From Sphingomonas lycopersici (GTDB lineage Bacteria > Pseudomonadota > Alphaproteobacteria > Sphingomonadales > Sphingomonadaceae): a DNA stretch of 64,000 nt. A model generated the notes under the pieces. It searched no databases, was not told the DNA's origin, and saw only the letters and a program-made list of their open reading frames with translations. Shown in pieces: positions 17,122 to 26,101 of this stretch; position 1 is the stretch's first letter, and every line of letters begins with the position of its first letter. The position numbers were made by a program, and so were the translations under genes. The DNA lies in the NCBI RefSeq assembly GCF_026130605.1, contig NZ_JANFAU010000012.1:62001-126000 (forward strand). Reading direction: 5' to 3'.

Positions 17122-18723
17122 TCACATGCGGAATATGCCGAAGCGCGGCGCTTCGGGGATCGGGGCGTTGAGCGTCGCGGCGAGCGCGAGGCCGAGCACG
17201 TCGCGGGTCTGCGCGGGATCGATGATCCCGTCGTCCCATAGCCGCGCGGTGGCGTGCCACGGATTGCCCTCGTCCTCGTAACGCTGGCGGATCGGCGCCT
17301 TGAATGCCTCGGCCTGTTCGGGCGTCCAGCTCTCCGCATCGCGGTGGACGGTGGCGAGCACGCTCGCCGCCTGCTCGCCGCCCATCACGCTGATCCGGCT
17401 GTTGGGCCAGGTGAACAGGAAGCGCGGGCTATAAGCGCGGCCGCACATCCCGTAATTGCCCGCGCCGAAGCTGCCGCCGATCAGCACGGTGATCTTGGGC
17501 ACGGTGGCGGTGGCGACCGCGGTGACCAGCTTGGCGCCGTGCTTGGCGATCCCCTCCGCCTCATACTTTCCGCCGACCATGAAGCCGGAGATGTTCTGGA
17601 GGAACAGCAACGGGATGCGCCGCTGGCACGCCAGCTCGATGAAATGCGCGCCCTTCACCGCGGATTCGCTGAACAGCACGCCGTTGTTGGCGAGGATCGC
17701 GACCGGCAGCCCCCAGATATGCGCGAAGCCGCACACCAGGCTGGTGCCGTAGAGCGCCTTGAACTCGTGGAATTCGCTGCCGTCGACCAGCCGCGCAATC
17801 ACCTCATGCACGTCATAAGGCGCGCGGACGTCCTGCGGGATAACGCCGTACAATTCCTCGGCTGCGAATTTGGGTGCGCGCGGGGTCTGGCGGTTGACCG
17901 TCGCGGGCGTCTCGGGCTGGAGCGTCGCGACGATATCACGGACGATCGTCAGCGCATGTTCGTCATTCTCGGCGACATGATCGACCACCCCCGATTTGCG
18001 GCCGTGGGTCTCCGCGCCGCCCAGCTCCTCGGCGGAGATTTCCTCGCCCGTCGCCGCCTTCACCAAAGGCGGGCCGGCGAGGAAGATCGTGCCCTGATTG
18101 CGCACGATCACCGTCTCGTCGGACATCGCCGGGACATAGGCGCCGCCCGCGGTGCAGCTCCCCATCACGCAGGCGATCTGCGGGATGCCCTTGGCCGACA
18201 TATTGGCCTGGTTGAAGAAGATCCGCCCGAAATGCTCGCGATCGGGGAATACCTCGGCCTGATGCGGCAGGTTCGCCCCGCCCGAATCGACGAGATAGAT
18301 GCACGGCAGCCGGTTCTGCTCGGCGATCTCCTGCGCGCGCAGGTGCTTCTTGACCGTGAGGGGATAATAGGTCCCGCCCTTCACCGTCGCGTCGTTGCAC
18401 ACGATCATGCACTGGCGCCCCGAGACGCGGCCGATCCCGGCGATCATCCCCGCGCCCGGCACCTCGCCGTCATAGAGATCGCAGGCGGCGAGCTGGCCGA
18501 TCTCGAGGAACGGCGAGCCCGGATCGAGCAGCCGCTCGACGCGATCGCGCGGCAGCAATTTGCCGCGCGCGGTGTGGCGCTCGCGGCTACGCGCGTTGCC
18601 GCCGAGCGCCGCCTTGGCGACATCCGCGCGCAGCCGCTCGACCAAGGCGCGATTATGCGCGTCATTGGCGCGGAAGTCGGCGCCGTCCGGCGACAGCTTG
18701 GTGTCGAGGACGGGGGCGCTCAC
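17122..18723 (-). CDS. mccB: Methylcrotonoyl-CoA carboxylase, carboxyltransferase subunit
   Basis: 533 residues, usual for MccB. Carboxyltransferase motifs include GGTYYPLTVKKHLRAQEIA, YLVDSGGANLPHQAEVFPD, MGSCTAGGAYVPAMSDE, FLQNISGFMVGGKYEAEGIA and IGGSFGAGNYGMCGRAY; the KYEAEGIAKHGAK stretch separates it from propionyl-CoA carboxylase beta. It transfers CO2 from biotin to 3-methylcrotonyl-CoA. A GTG start at 18723 overlaps the ivd stop (GTGA), showing tight coupling. Confidence 0.93.
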   Translation of the reverse strand: MSAPVLDTKLSPDGADFRANDAHNRALVERLRADVAKAALGGNARSRERHTARGKLLPRDRVERLLDPGSPFLEIGQLAACDLYDGEVPGAGMIAGIGRVSGRQCMIVCNDATVKGGTYYPLTVKKHLRAQEIAEQNRLPCIYLVDSGGANLPHQAEVFPDREHFGRIFFNQANMSAKGIPQIACVMGSCTAGGAYVPAMSDETVIVRNQGTIFLAGPPLVKAATGEEISAEELGGAETHGRKSGVVDHVAENDEHALTIVRDIVATLQPETPATVNRQTPRAPKFAAEELYGVIPQDVRAPYDVHEVIARLVDGSEFHEFKALYGTSLVCGFAHIWGLPVAILANNGVLFSESAVKGAHFIELACQRRIPLLFLQNISGFMVGGKYEAEGIAKHGAKLVTAVATATVPKITVLIGGSFGAGNYGMCGRAYSPRFLFTWPNSRISVMGGEQAASVLATVHRDAESWTPEQAEAFKAPIRQRYEDEGNPWHATARLWDDGIIDPAQTRDVLGLALAATLNAPIPEAPRFGIFRM

Positions 18724-19871
18724 GCCGCGCCCACCAGTTCGCGGCCGACCAGCATGCGGCGGATCTCGTTGGTCCCGGCGCCGATATCGAGCAATTTGGC
18801 GTCGCGCCAATAGCGTTCGACCGGCCAGTCCTTGGTGTAGCCCGCGCCGCCCAAAGCCTGGATCGCCTCGCCCGCCACTTTCACCGCGCTTTCCGAGGCG
18901 AGCAGGATCGCGCCCGCCGCGTCGAACCGCGTGGTGCGCCCGGCATCGCACGCCTTGGCGACGGTATAGACGTAAGCGCGCGCCGAATTGAGCGCGACAT
19001 ACATGTCCGCCACCTTGGCCTGCATCAGCTGGAACGCGCCGATCGGCTTGCCGAACTGCTTGCGCTCCCGGACATAGGGCAGGACGACATCGAGGCACGC
19101 CTGCATGATGCCGAGCTGGATCCCCGACAGCACGACGCGCTCGTAATCGAGCCCGCTCATCAACACGCCGACCCCGCCATTCTCCGGCCCCATGACATTC
19201 TCGTCGGGGACGAAACAATCGTCGAACACCAGTTCGGCGGTCGGCGAGCCGCGCATCCCGACCTTCTCGATCTTCTGCCCGATCGAGAAGCCGGGGAAAT
19301 CCTTCTCGATCAGGAAGGCGGTGATCCCGCGCGACCCGGCGTCGGGGGAGGATTTGGCATAGACGACGAGGGTGTCGGCATAGGGCGCGTTGGTGATCCA
19401 GAATTTGGTGCCGTTGAGCCGCCAGCCGCCGTCGACGCGGGTCGCCTTGAGCTTCATCGACACCACGTCGGATCCGGCCGACGCCTCCGACATCGCGAGG
19501 CTGCCGACATGTTCGCCCGAGACGAGCTTGGGGAGATATTTCGCCTTCTGCTCCTCATTGCCCCAGCGGCGGATCTGGTTGACGCACAGATTGGAATGCG
19601 CGCCATAGCTCAAGCCGACCGAGGCCGAGGCGCGGCTGACTTCCTCGCAGGCGAGGACATGTTCGAGATAGCCGAGGCCGAGCCCGCCATATTCTTCCTC
19701 GACGGTGATGCCGTGGAGCCCGAGCGCGCCCATTTCGGGCCACAGATGGCGGGGGAAGGAATCGTCGGCGTCGATCGATGCCGCGATCGGCGCGATCCGG
19801 TCGCTGGCGAAACGCCGCGTCGTCTCTCGGATCATGTCGGCGGTCTCGCCGAGTGAATGCAGGTCTTCCAC
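18720..19871 (-). CDS. ivd: Isovaleryl-CoA dehydrogenase
   Basis: 383 residues. A flavin acyl-CoA dehydrogenase that oxidises isovaleryl-CoA to 3-methylcrotonyl-CoA, the substrate of the following mccB/mccA. Signatures: LAMSEASAGSDVVSMKLKA, FWITNAPYADTLVVYAK, and GLDYERVVLSG, which carries the catalytic Glu at the position typical of isovaleryl-CoA dehydrogenases; the end is QALGGAGYTKDWPVERYWRD. It is the first gene of the operon and divergent from a LysR regulator, with 96 bases between the two start codons. Confidence 0.94.
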   Translation of the reverse strand: MEDLHSLGETADMIRETTRRFASDRIAPIAASIDADDSFPRHLWPEMGALGLHGITVEEEYGGLGLGYLEHVLACEEVSRASASVGLSYGAHSNLCVNQIRRWGNEEQKAKYLPKLVSGEHVGSLAMSEASAGSDVVSMKLKATRVDGGWRLNGTKFWITNAPYADTLVVYAKSSPDAGSRGITAFLIEKDFPGFSIGQKIEKVGMRGSPTAELVFDDCFVPDENVMGPENGGVGVLMSGLDYERVVLSGIQLGIMQACLDVVLPYVRERKQFGKPIGAFQLMQAKVADMYVALNSARAYVYTVAKACDAGRTTRFDAAGAILLASESAVKVAGEAIQALGGAGYTKDWPVERYWRDAKLLDIGAGTNEIRRMLVGRELVGAA

Positions 19872-19954
19872 GCTTCTAACCTCTCCGCCCAGAATGCGCC
19901 TTTGTTTACCCGCCCCAAGCGCGCGAGGAAAATTGAAAGGTGGCGCGGCACATT

Positions 19955-19969
19955 ATAGATGGCATCTAT
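19955..19969. promoter_or_regulatory. Palindrome ATAGATGGCATCTAT at the lysR start, candidate LysR site
   Basis: A perfect 7+1+7 inverted repeat that contains the LysR-type T-N11-A pattern (T at 19956, A at 19968). It overlaps the lysR start codon and lies about 85 bases upstream of ivd, fitting self-repression and control of the divergent operon. No binding evidence exists. Confidence 0.55.
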
Positions 19970-20825
19970 GATAGACCGCTATCTGCTGCGCTATTTCCTC
20001 GCGGTGATCGATCAGGGCAATTTCTCGCGCGCCGCCGCGTCGTGCAATGTCTCGCAGCCGACGCTCTCGGCGGGGGTCGCCAAATTGGAGGCGTCGCTCG
20101 GGCGGCAATTGTTTACCCGCAGCAACCGCCGCGTCGCGCTGACCGAGGCGGGCGCGCGGCTGGTGGCGCGTGCGCGGCGGATCGAGGCGGAATTCCTCCA
20201 GGCCGAGCGCGAGGCGGGGGCGGCGCGCGCGGCAGGGCGGCTGCGCCTCGGGATTCTCTCCAGCACCCCGACGCGCTGGACCGCCGATTTCGTCGCGGCC
20301 TTGCCGCGCGATGCGGGCGAGGTCGAGCTGGTCGAGGGGCGCGAGCGCGAATTGATCGACCGGCTGACCCGCGGGCGGATCGACGCCGCGCTGACGATCG
20401 TGCGCGGCAACCCGCGCTTCGCGGCGCGGGTGCTGTTCGAGGAGCCGTATCTGCTCGCGCTTTCCGCGGCTCATCCGCTGAGCGCGCGCGAATTGCTCGC
20501 GGCGGAGGAACTGGTCGACGAGCCGATGATCGTCCGCCGCCAGTGCGAATTGCTCGGCGAGACGAGCCGGCATTTCACCGCACGCGGGGTGCGGCCGTTC
20601 TTTCCGGCACGCACCACCAGCGACGACCGCGCGCGCGCGCTGGTGGCGGCTGGGCTCGGGATCACCGTCGCGCCGGCGTCGTTCGGCGGCGAAGGGGTGG
20701 TGATGCGCCCGCTCGCGGAGTTCGATCACCGGCGCGAGATCGGCTTGCTCGCGAGCGACGCGGCGTTGCTGGCGCATCCGCTGCTCGAACGCCTCGCAGA
20801 TGGGGTTGCCGCTCCCGCTCCCTGA
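19968..20825 (+). CDS. LysR-family transcriptional regulator
   Basis: 285 residues. N-terminal winged helix: LRYFLAVIDQGNFSRAAASC then VSQPTLSAGVAKLEASLGRQ, a canonical LysR start. The C-terminal part is a substrate-binding domain (LRLGILSSTPTRW, RIDAALTIVRG, VAAGLGITVAP). An ATG at 19959 is also in frame, but MIDRYLLRYF from 19968 matches the family N-terminus better. Divergent from ivd, so it probably controls the leucine-breakdown operon; many other bacteria use a MerR-type LiuR there. Confidence 0.88.
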   Translation: MIDRYLLRYFLAVIDQGNFSRAAASCNVSQPTLSAGVAKLEASLGRQLFTRSNRRVALTEAGARLVARARRIEAEFLQAEREAGAARAAGRLRLGILSSTPTRWTADFVAALPRDAGEVELVEGRERELIDRLTRGRIDAALTIVRGNPRFAARVLFEEPYLLALSAAHPLSARELLAAEELVDEPMIVRRQCELLGETSRHFTARGVRPFFPARTTSDDRARALVAAGLGITVAPASFGGEGVVMRPLAEFDHRREIGLLASDAALLAHPLLERLADGVAAPAP

Positions 20826-20830
20826 TTTAC

Positions 20831-20922
20831 GTCATTCCCGCGAAGGCGGGAATCCATTCTCGCAGGTCAGCGAAAGAGTCGGTCCGCCAGCCAGAATGGA
20901 TCCCCGCCTGCGCGGGGATGAC
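20831..20922. repeat. Inverted repeat GTCATTCCCGCGAAGGCGGG, between lysR and ompA
   Basis: Arms 20831-20860 and 20893-20922, same family as 5476-5568. Second-arm differences (GATCCCCGCCTGCGCGGGGA) keep its own hairpin intact, a sign that the fold is conserved. It separates two convergent genes. Confidence 0.85.
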
Positions 20923-20936
20923 GGGGGCGCGACGGC

Positions 20937-21623
20937 TTATCCGATATCGCTTTGCGCGATCGGGACGATCTTGATCTCGACGCGGCGGTTCTGCGCGCGG
21001 CCTTCCTCGGTTTCGTTGGAGGCGATCGGCTGGGTCATCCCGAAGCCGCGCGTCGCGACGCGCGCCGCCTGCACCCCGCGCGATTCGAGATAGAGCGCCA
21101 CCGCCGCCGCGCGCCGCTCCGACAAGGTCTGGTTATACGCCGCGCTGCCGGTCGAATCGGTATGGCCGTAGACGTCGATATAGGTGCGATTGTTCTGCGC
21201 GTCGGACAGCACCCCCGCAACCTTGTCGAGCGTCTGCTGGAAGCGCGGCTCGACCGTCGCGCTATTATGCGCGAAATTCACCCCCGACGGGATGTTGAGC
21301 AGCAGATCGTCGCCCTGGCGGACGACCTGTACGTCGGTGCCCGCGGTGCGCTGGCGCAACTCGCGCTCCTGCTTGTCCATATAGGCGCCGATCGCCGCGC
21401 CGGCGATCCCACCGAGCCCGGCGCCGACGATCTTCTCGGTGCGATCGTGCCGCCCGCCGACCAGATCGCCGAGCAGATAGCCGCCGAGCGCACCGCCGAT
21501 CCCGCCGATCGCGGTCTTGGAAATGCGTTGCTGCCCGGTCTCCGGGTCGGTGGTGCAGGCGGCGGTCGTCGCGACGAGCGCGACGAGCGCGGCGCCAGCG
21601 GCGATCCTGGAACGAACGAACAT
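20937..21623 (-). CDS. OmpA-family lipoprotein with glycine zipper
   Basis: 228 residues. Lipoprotein signal with lipobox TTAAC (Cys near residue 23). Then a glycine zipper (TAIGGIGGALGGYLLGDLVGG, GLGGIAGAAIGAY) and a C-terminal OmpA/Pal peptidoglycan-binding domain with VYGHTDSTGSAAYNQTLSE, RAAAVALYLESRG and QNRRVEIKI. It probably links outer membrane and peptidoglycan. The start at 21623 gives a proper signal peptide; the longer frame to 21710 does not. Confidence 0.9.
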   Translation of the reverse strand: MFVRSRIAAGAALVALVATTAACTTDPETGQQRISKTAIGGIGGALGGYLLGDLVGGRHDRTEKIVGAGLGGIAGAAIGAYMDKQERELRQRTAGTDVQVVRQGDDLLLNIPSGVNFAHNSATVEPRFQQTLDKVAGVLSDAQNNRTYIDVYGHTDSTGSAAYNQTLSERRAAAVALYLESRGVQAARVATRGFGMTQPIASNETEEGRAQNRRVEIKIVPIAQSDIG

Positions 21624-21755
21624 AACGATCCCCTTGTTCGATATGAGCGGAGACAACCGCGATTGCCGGTGCTTGTTCCGTAGCCGTGATGAACAGATGC
21701 TGATGATCACCGGTTGTCGTCACAGCATTTTACCGCCAAAGATGGTCCCGAGACC

Positions 21756-23057
21756 ATGCAACCGCCGTTCCCCTGGATCGACGTCCTGATCATCCTCGCG
21801 CTGGTGGCGCTGAACGGCGTGTTCGCGATGAGCGAGCTGGCGATCGTCTCCGCGCGCAAGGCGCGGCTCGAGGCGATGGCGCGTACCGGCCGCCCCGGCG
21901 CGCGTGCCGCGATCGCGCTCGCCGCCGATCCGGGCAAGTTCCTCTCCACCGTCCAGATCGGCATCACGCTGATCGGCATCGTCGCCGGCGCCTATTCGGG
22001 CGCGAGCCTCGGCCACCCCACCGCGGCGCGGCTCGAGGCGCTGGGGCTGGGGCATAACGCGGCGGAAAACCTCGGCTTCGCCTTGGTCATCGGCCTCACC
22101 ACCTTCGCCTCGCTGATCGTCGGCGAGCTGGTGCCGAAACAGATTGCGTTGCGCTCGCCCGAGCCGATCGCGGTGGTGATGGCGGTGCCGATGACGTGGC
22201 TGGCGCGGCTCACCAAGCCGGTCGTGTGGCTGCTCGATTCGACCAGCCGGCTCGTCTTCCGCCTGCTCGGGCTGAGCCGCGACAGCGAGGATCAGGTCAC
22301 CGCCGAGGAGCTCCACCTGATCGTCGCCGAAGCCTCCAAATCGGGCGTGATCGAGGAGCATGAGCGCTCGATCATCTCCGGCGTGGTGCGGCTCGCCGAT
22401 CGCCCGGTGCGCGAGGTGATGACCCCGCGCACCGAGGTCGACTGGCTCGATGCCGGGCTCGACGATGCCGCGATCCGCGCGCGGCTGCTGGAGACGACGC
22501 ACAGCCGGCTGCCGGTCGCCGAAGGGTCGATCGACGCGGTGATCGGGGTGGTGCAGGCGCGCGACATCGCCGCGGCATTGTTCCGCGGCGAGGTGCTCGA
22601 TCTGGCCCGGCTGGTGCGCAAGGCGCCGGTGGTGGTCGACCAGATCGACGCGATGGACGCGCTCGACGCATTGCGCCGCGCCGAAGTGCCGATGGCGCTG
22701 ATCCATGACGAATACGGCCATTTCGAAGGGATCGTCACGCCGGCTGATCTGCTCGCGGCGATCGCGGGCGAATTCGCCTCGGACGCCGATCTGGAGGACG
22801 GTCCCTCGATCGTCGAGCGCGACGACGGCTCGCTGCTCGTCGCGGGCACTGCGGCGGCGGACGTGCTGGCGGAGCGGCTCGGGATCGATCTGCCGGAGGA
22901 TCGCGATTACGCCACCGTCGCCGGGCTCGCGCTCGCGGTGCTGCGCCGGCTGCCCGCGGAAGGCGAGAGCTTCGTCGAACAGGGCTGGCGGTTCGAAGTG
23001 GTCGATCTCGACGGGCGACGGATCGACAAATTGCTCGTCAGCCGCACGGCGGACTAG
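21756..23057 (+). CDS. Hemolysin C / CorC-family CNNM transporter-like membrane protein
   Basis: 433 residues. N-terminal DUF21/CNNM membrane domain (WIDVLIILALVALNGVFAMS, STVQIGITLIGIVAGAYSGA, GLTTFASLIVGELVPKQIAL), a CBS pair (REVMTPRTEVDWLDA; MALIHDEYGHFEGIVTPADL) and a C-terminal CorC_HlyC domain. Members take part in Mg2+/Co2+ handling; the hemolysin name is historical. ATG 21756 gives the membrane segment near the N-terminus; an ATG at 21714 is possible. Confidence 0.9.
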   Translation: MQPPFPWIDVLIILALVALNGVFAMSELAIVSARKARLEAMARTGRPGARAAIALAADPGKFLSTVQIGITLIGIVAGAYSGASLGHPTAARLEALGLGHNAAENLGFALVIGLTTFASLIVGELVPKQIALRSPEPIAVVMAVPMTWLARLTKPVVWLLDSTSRLVFRLLGLSRDSEDQVTAEELHLIVAEASKSGVIEEHERSIISGVVRLADRPVREVMTPRTEVDWLDAGLDDAAIRARLLETTHSRLPVAEGSIDAVIGVVQARDIAAALFRGEVLDLARLVRKAPVVVDQIDAMDALDALRRAEVPMALIHDEYGHFEGIVTPADLLAAIAGEFASDADLEDGPSIVERDDGSLLVAGTAAADVLAERLGIDLPEDRDYATVAGLALAVLRRLPAEGESFVEQGWRFEVVDLDGRRIDKLLVSRTAD

Positions 23058-23068
23058 CGGCTCAACCT

Positions 23069-23154
23069 CCGTTCGCCCTGAGCTTGTCGAAGGGCTGCAC
23101 TTCTTTTCCGCGGAAGAAAAGGACAGGGCTTCGACAAGCTCAGCCCGAACGGGG
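23069..23154. repeat. Inverted repeat CCGTTCGCCCTGAGC
   Basis: Arms 23069-23098 and 23125-23154 mirror each other around a palindromic centre CTTTTCCGCGGAAGAAAAG. Family of 9241, 40795 and 43955. Between the 3' ends of the CNNM gene (+) and the GST gene (-). Confidence 0.85.
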
Positions 23155-23168
23155 AGGGGACGTGTGCC

Positions 23169-23819
23169 CTATCCCGCGTTGCGCGCCATGATCGCGGCGA
23201 ACCCGGCTTCCATCTCGTCGATCGTGCGGCGCGCGATCGGATGTTCCAGCGCGCGCTCGAAATAATGCGCGACCCGCGGGTGCGCCTTCACCCTCTCCCA
23301 TGTCCCCGCCATCGGATCGATGATCCGCGCCAGGGCCAGTATCGGCACCAGGGCGCAATCCGCCGGGGTCGGGGTTGTCGCCGGGGCGTCCGGGATCAAT
23401 TTCTCGATCGCGTCGAGCCCCTTTTCGATCGTCGCGCGCGCGGCGGCGACGACATCGGGGGCGTCGCCCATGCGGAAGACGAGATGGACCATCAGCGGAC
23501 GCAGCCCGACCCCGACCTCGCCGATCGCCAGCGAGACGAGTTCGCGCGTGCGGGCGCGGGCCAGCGGGTCGGTGGGAAGCAGCGCGGGGCCGTCGAGCGT
23601 GTCGTCGAAATAGCCGACGATCGCGGCCGATTCGCACAAATGCCCGCCGTCGTCGAGCGCGAGCACCGGGACGCGCCCCATCGGGCTGATCGCCTGGAAT
23701 TCGGGGGATTGCATCTGCCCGCCGAGCGGGGGCTTGACCGCAATCTCATGCCCCTTGGCGCGCGCCGCCATCAGCACGCGCTGGACGAAGGGAGACGCGG
23801 TCGACCCGTAGATATGCAT
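23169..23819 (-). CDS. Glutathione S-transferase family protein
   Basis: 216 residues. The N-terminal thioredoxin-like domain (MHIYGSTASPFVQRVLMAAR, SPMGRVPVLALDDG, LCESAAIVGYFDD) binds glutathione; the E-S pair (residues ES in CESAAI) is the conserved glutathione contact. The C-terminal helical domain is divergent, so the substrate is unknown. A GGAG/GAGG site precedes the ATG. It lies downstream of gapR, separated by a 12-bp-stem hairpin. Confidence 0.88.
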   Translation of the reverse strand: MHIYGSTASPFVQRVLMAARAKGHEIAVKPPLGGQMQSPEFQAISPMGRVPVLALDDGGHLCESAAIVGYFDDTLDGPALLPTDPLARARTRELVSLAIGEVGVGLRPLMVHLVFRMGDAPDVVAAARATIEKGLDAIEKLIPDAPATTPTPADCALVPILALARIIDPMAGTWERVKAHPRVAHYFERALEHPIARRTIDEMEAGFAAIMARNAG

Positions 23820-23864
23820 GGCATTCCTCTCCTTCGTTATTGTGCGGCGCCGGACCGTTCCCCG

Positions 23865-23902
23865 CCCGGCCTCCCATCTGGATATGCTCGTGGGAGGCCG
23901 GG
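23865..23902. repeat. 12-bp inverted repeat between gapR and the GST gene
   Basis: CCCGGCCTCCCA (23865-23876) and TGGGAGGCCGGG (23891-23902) are exact reverse complements with a 14-base loop. No T-run follows on either side. It may end gapR transcription or shape the GST leader. Confidence 0.6.
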
Positions 23903-23957
23903 TGGGGGAGCGCGCCGGTGCCGTACATGCGGTGAAACCGCGTTTTGCTAACGGCGC

Positions 23958-24197
23958 TCAGACGATACCGAGCGCCTGCCGGTAGGTTTCGAGCAGCGCG
24001 TCCGCCTCGTCGCGGTGATGCTTTTCCATCTTACGCAAACGGATGATCGCGCGCATCGTCTTGGCGTCGAAGCCGGTCGACTTGGCTTCGGCATAGACGT
24101 CGCGGATATCGTCCGCGAACGCCTTCTTCTCCTCCTCCAGCCGCTCGATACGCTCGATGAACAGGCGCAGTTGCTCGGCGGAAACATTGTCGGTCAT
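23958..24197 (-). CDS. gapR: GapR nucleoid-associated protein (DUF2312)
   Basis: 79 residues, all alpha-helical: SAEQLRLFIERIERLEEEKK then DIRDVYAEAKSTGFDAKTMR and a KMEKHHRDEADALLETY helix. This is the DUF2312 family; the Caulobacter member GapR binds overtwisted DNA ahead of polymerases and aids chromosome replication. Slightly shorter than the Caulobacter protein at the N-terminus. It follows the amidohydrolase gene by 28 bases. Confidence 0.9.
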   Translation of the reverse strand: MTDNVSAEQLRLFIERIERLEEEKKAFADDIRDVYAEAKSTGFDAKTMRAIIRLRKMEKHHRDEADALLETYRQALGIV

Positions 24198-24225
24198 GAA
24201 TCACTCCAAAATCTGTCCGCGCGGA

Positions 24226-25536
24226 TTAGGGAGCGGGCGTCTGCGCGACAACCCCGTGATGCATGACGAATGCGACATGTTCGAGCCGCGTCACATCCTC
24301 CAGCGGGGAAGCGTCAACCGCGATGATGTCGGCGCGCTTGCCGGGGACGATCGCGCCCAGGTCGTCGCGCCCCAGCGCGTCGGCGGCGGAGACGGTCGCG
24401 GCGCGGATCGCGGCGGCGGGGGTCATCCCGGCCTTGACCAAAAGCGCGAATTCCTTGGCATTGTCGCCGTGCTTGGAGACTCCGGTGTCGGTGCCGAACG
24501 CGACCTTCACCCCGGCGGCGATCGCCTTCTTGTGGCTCGCCATCGCCGCGGCGGCGGCGGCCTCGGCCTTGGGGATCGTATTGGCGGGGAGCGCGCCGCT
24601 GCGCGCCTGCTGCACCGCGGTGACCGGGGCGATCATCGTCGGGACAAGATAGGCGCCCTTGGCCTTGAACAGCTTGATCGCCTCGTCGTCGAGGAACGAG
24701 CCGTGCTCGATCGTGTCGACCCCGGCCTCGAGCGCGGCCTTGGTTCCCTCGGCGGCGTGGCTGTGCGCGGCGACCTTGCGCCCGAAGCCGTGCGCGGTGT
24801 CGATGATCGCGCGCATCTCCTCCGGCGTCATCGCGCGGCCGAGCCCGCCGGCGACGTTCGACAGCACGCCCCCGGTCGCGGCGAATTTGATCACCTGCGC
24901 ACCGAGCCCGACCTGCGCGCGCACCGCGCGGCGGCAATCGTCCGGCCCGTCGCAGGTGTTGATCTGGTGCTGGTGGACCGCATCGGCCCATTCCTCGGCC
25001 AGCCCGTTCATCCCGTCGCCGTGCCCGCCGGTGATCGAGATCATATTGCCGGCGTTGACGATCGACGGCCCCTCGACATCGCCGCGCTCGATCGCGTCGC
25101 GCAGCGCGCGGACGCCGCGCGGGCTGCCGCCGAGATCGCGCACCGTGGTGAAGCCGGCGTCGAGCGTCTTGCGCGCGTTGACCACCGCCATCATCATGTC
25201 GTCGGCGTCGTCCTGGTTGAGCCGCGCGAGCCGCGCGCGCATCGGATCGCCGCCGATCCCCCAGAGGTGGACGTGGAGATCGATCAGCCCCGGCAAGACG
25301 AATTTGTCGCGCAGCTCGATCAGATTGGCATTGGCCGCGGGCACCGCGAAGCCGTCGCGCACCTCGGCGATCACCCCGTCGCGGATGATGATCGTGCTGT
25401 TGCCGCGCGGCGCCTCGCCCGGCCGGTCGAGCAGCGCGCCGGCGTGGATATAGGTGATCTTCGTCGGTGCGGTGGTCTGCGCGACGGCGGGCGCCGCGGT
25501 GGTGACCGCGAGCGCGATCAGCAACTTCCTCAACAT
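24226..25536 (-). CDS. Exported amidohydrolase (Xaa-Pro dipeptidase / imidazolonepropionase-like)
   Basis: 436 residues. A signal peptide (MLRKLLIALAVTTAAPAVAQ) is followed by an amidohydrolase barrel with metal ligands in DLHVHLWG, the Lys/His region (KVAAHSHAAEGTKAALEAG, DTIEHGSFLD) and the catalytic Asp in GTDTGVSKHGDN. The family includes periplasmic peptidases and lactonases, so the substrate is uncertain. The start at 25536 is chosen because it begins the signal peptide; an upstream extension to 25596 is less likely. Confidence 0.85.
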   Translation of the reverse strand: MLRKLLIALAVTTAAPAVAQTTAPTKITYIHAGALLDRPGEAPRGNSTIIIRDGVIAEVRDGFAVPAANANLIELRDKFVLPGLIDLHVHLWGIGGDPMRARLARLNQDDADDMMMAVVNARKTLDAGFTTVRDLGGSPRGVRALRDAIERGDVEGPSIVNAGNMISITGGHGDGMNGLAEEWADAVHQHQINTCDGPDDCRRAVRAQVGLGAQVIKFAATGGVLSNVAGGLGRAMTPEEMRAIIDTAHGFGRKVAAHSHAAEGTKAALEAGVDTIEHGSFLDDEAIKLFKAKGAYLVPTMIAPVTAVQQARSGALPANTIPKAEAAAAAAMASHKKAIAAGVKVAFGTDTGVSKHGDNAKEFALLVKAGMTPAAAIRAATVSAADALGRDDLGAIVPGKRADIIAVDASPLEDVTRLEHVAFVMHHGVVAQTPAP

Positions 25537-25667
25537 TCCCCTCAAACTCCCGTTCGGCAGGGGATGCATCGGCGCATCCCTTCGTTGCCGAAGCAATGAG
25601 TTAGAGGAAAGCTGGCCGATTGGGCAAGCGCGTTGGCGGCTTCGTCACCCCCCGGTGGGTGCGGCGC

Positions 25668-25964
25668 TTAGCCGCGCGCATTCTTCGCGACGCTTTCCTC
25701 CATCCGGCGGAGCTGCTCCGGAGTTGCCTCCTGCTGGTGATGCGCCTTCCACTCGGCATAAGGCATGCCGTAGATCGCGGTCCGTGCCGCCTCGCGCTCG
25801 AGCGCGCCGGCCTCGCCGATCCAGTCGGACAGGCAGTTGCGGCAGAAGCCCGCCAGCCCCATCAGATCGACGTTCTGCGCGTCGTCGCGATGCCGCAGGT
25901 GGCGGACCAGTCGGCGAAAGGCCGCCGCAGCGGTGGCGTCGTCGATCGCATCGATCGGGTCCAT
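25668..25964 (-). CDS. DUF1244 family protein
   Basis: 98 residues with the conserved core DAQNVDLMGLAGFCRNCLSD of the DUF1244 family, small proteins found across proteobacteria with unknown function. ATG 25964 (MDPIDAI) has GGAG 7 bases upstream, whereas the longer start at 25991 has none, so the shorter form is given. Divergent from pyk. Confidence 0.85.
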   Translation of the reverse strand: MDPIDAIDDATAAAAFRRLVRHLRHRDDAQNVDLMGLAGFCRNCLSDWIGEAGALEREAARTAIYGMPYAEWKAHHQQEATPEQLRRMEESVAKNARG

Positions 25965-26012
25965 ATTCTTGCTCCACGGTTGATCGGTCATGATTAGGCT
26001 TTAGGGTCGCAT

Positions 26013-26041
26013 CCGAAATCCCGCGCAAGCGGGATTTTCGG
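26013..26041. promoter_or_regulatory. Hairpin between divergent DUF1244 gene and pyk
   Basis: CCGAAATCCCGC, loop GCAA, GCGGGATTTTCGG: a 12-bp stem with one extra T. It lies upstream of both genes, so it is not an ordinary terminator; it could be an operator, a 5'-UTR stem of pyk, or a leftover repeat arm. Confidence 0.4.
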
Positions 26042-26101
26042 TGCGGCACCGGCCCGCTCCCCCAACATTAATCCAACCGCCCGATCGGGACGAGGAGCCA
26101 G

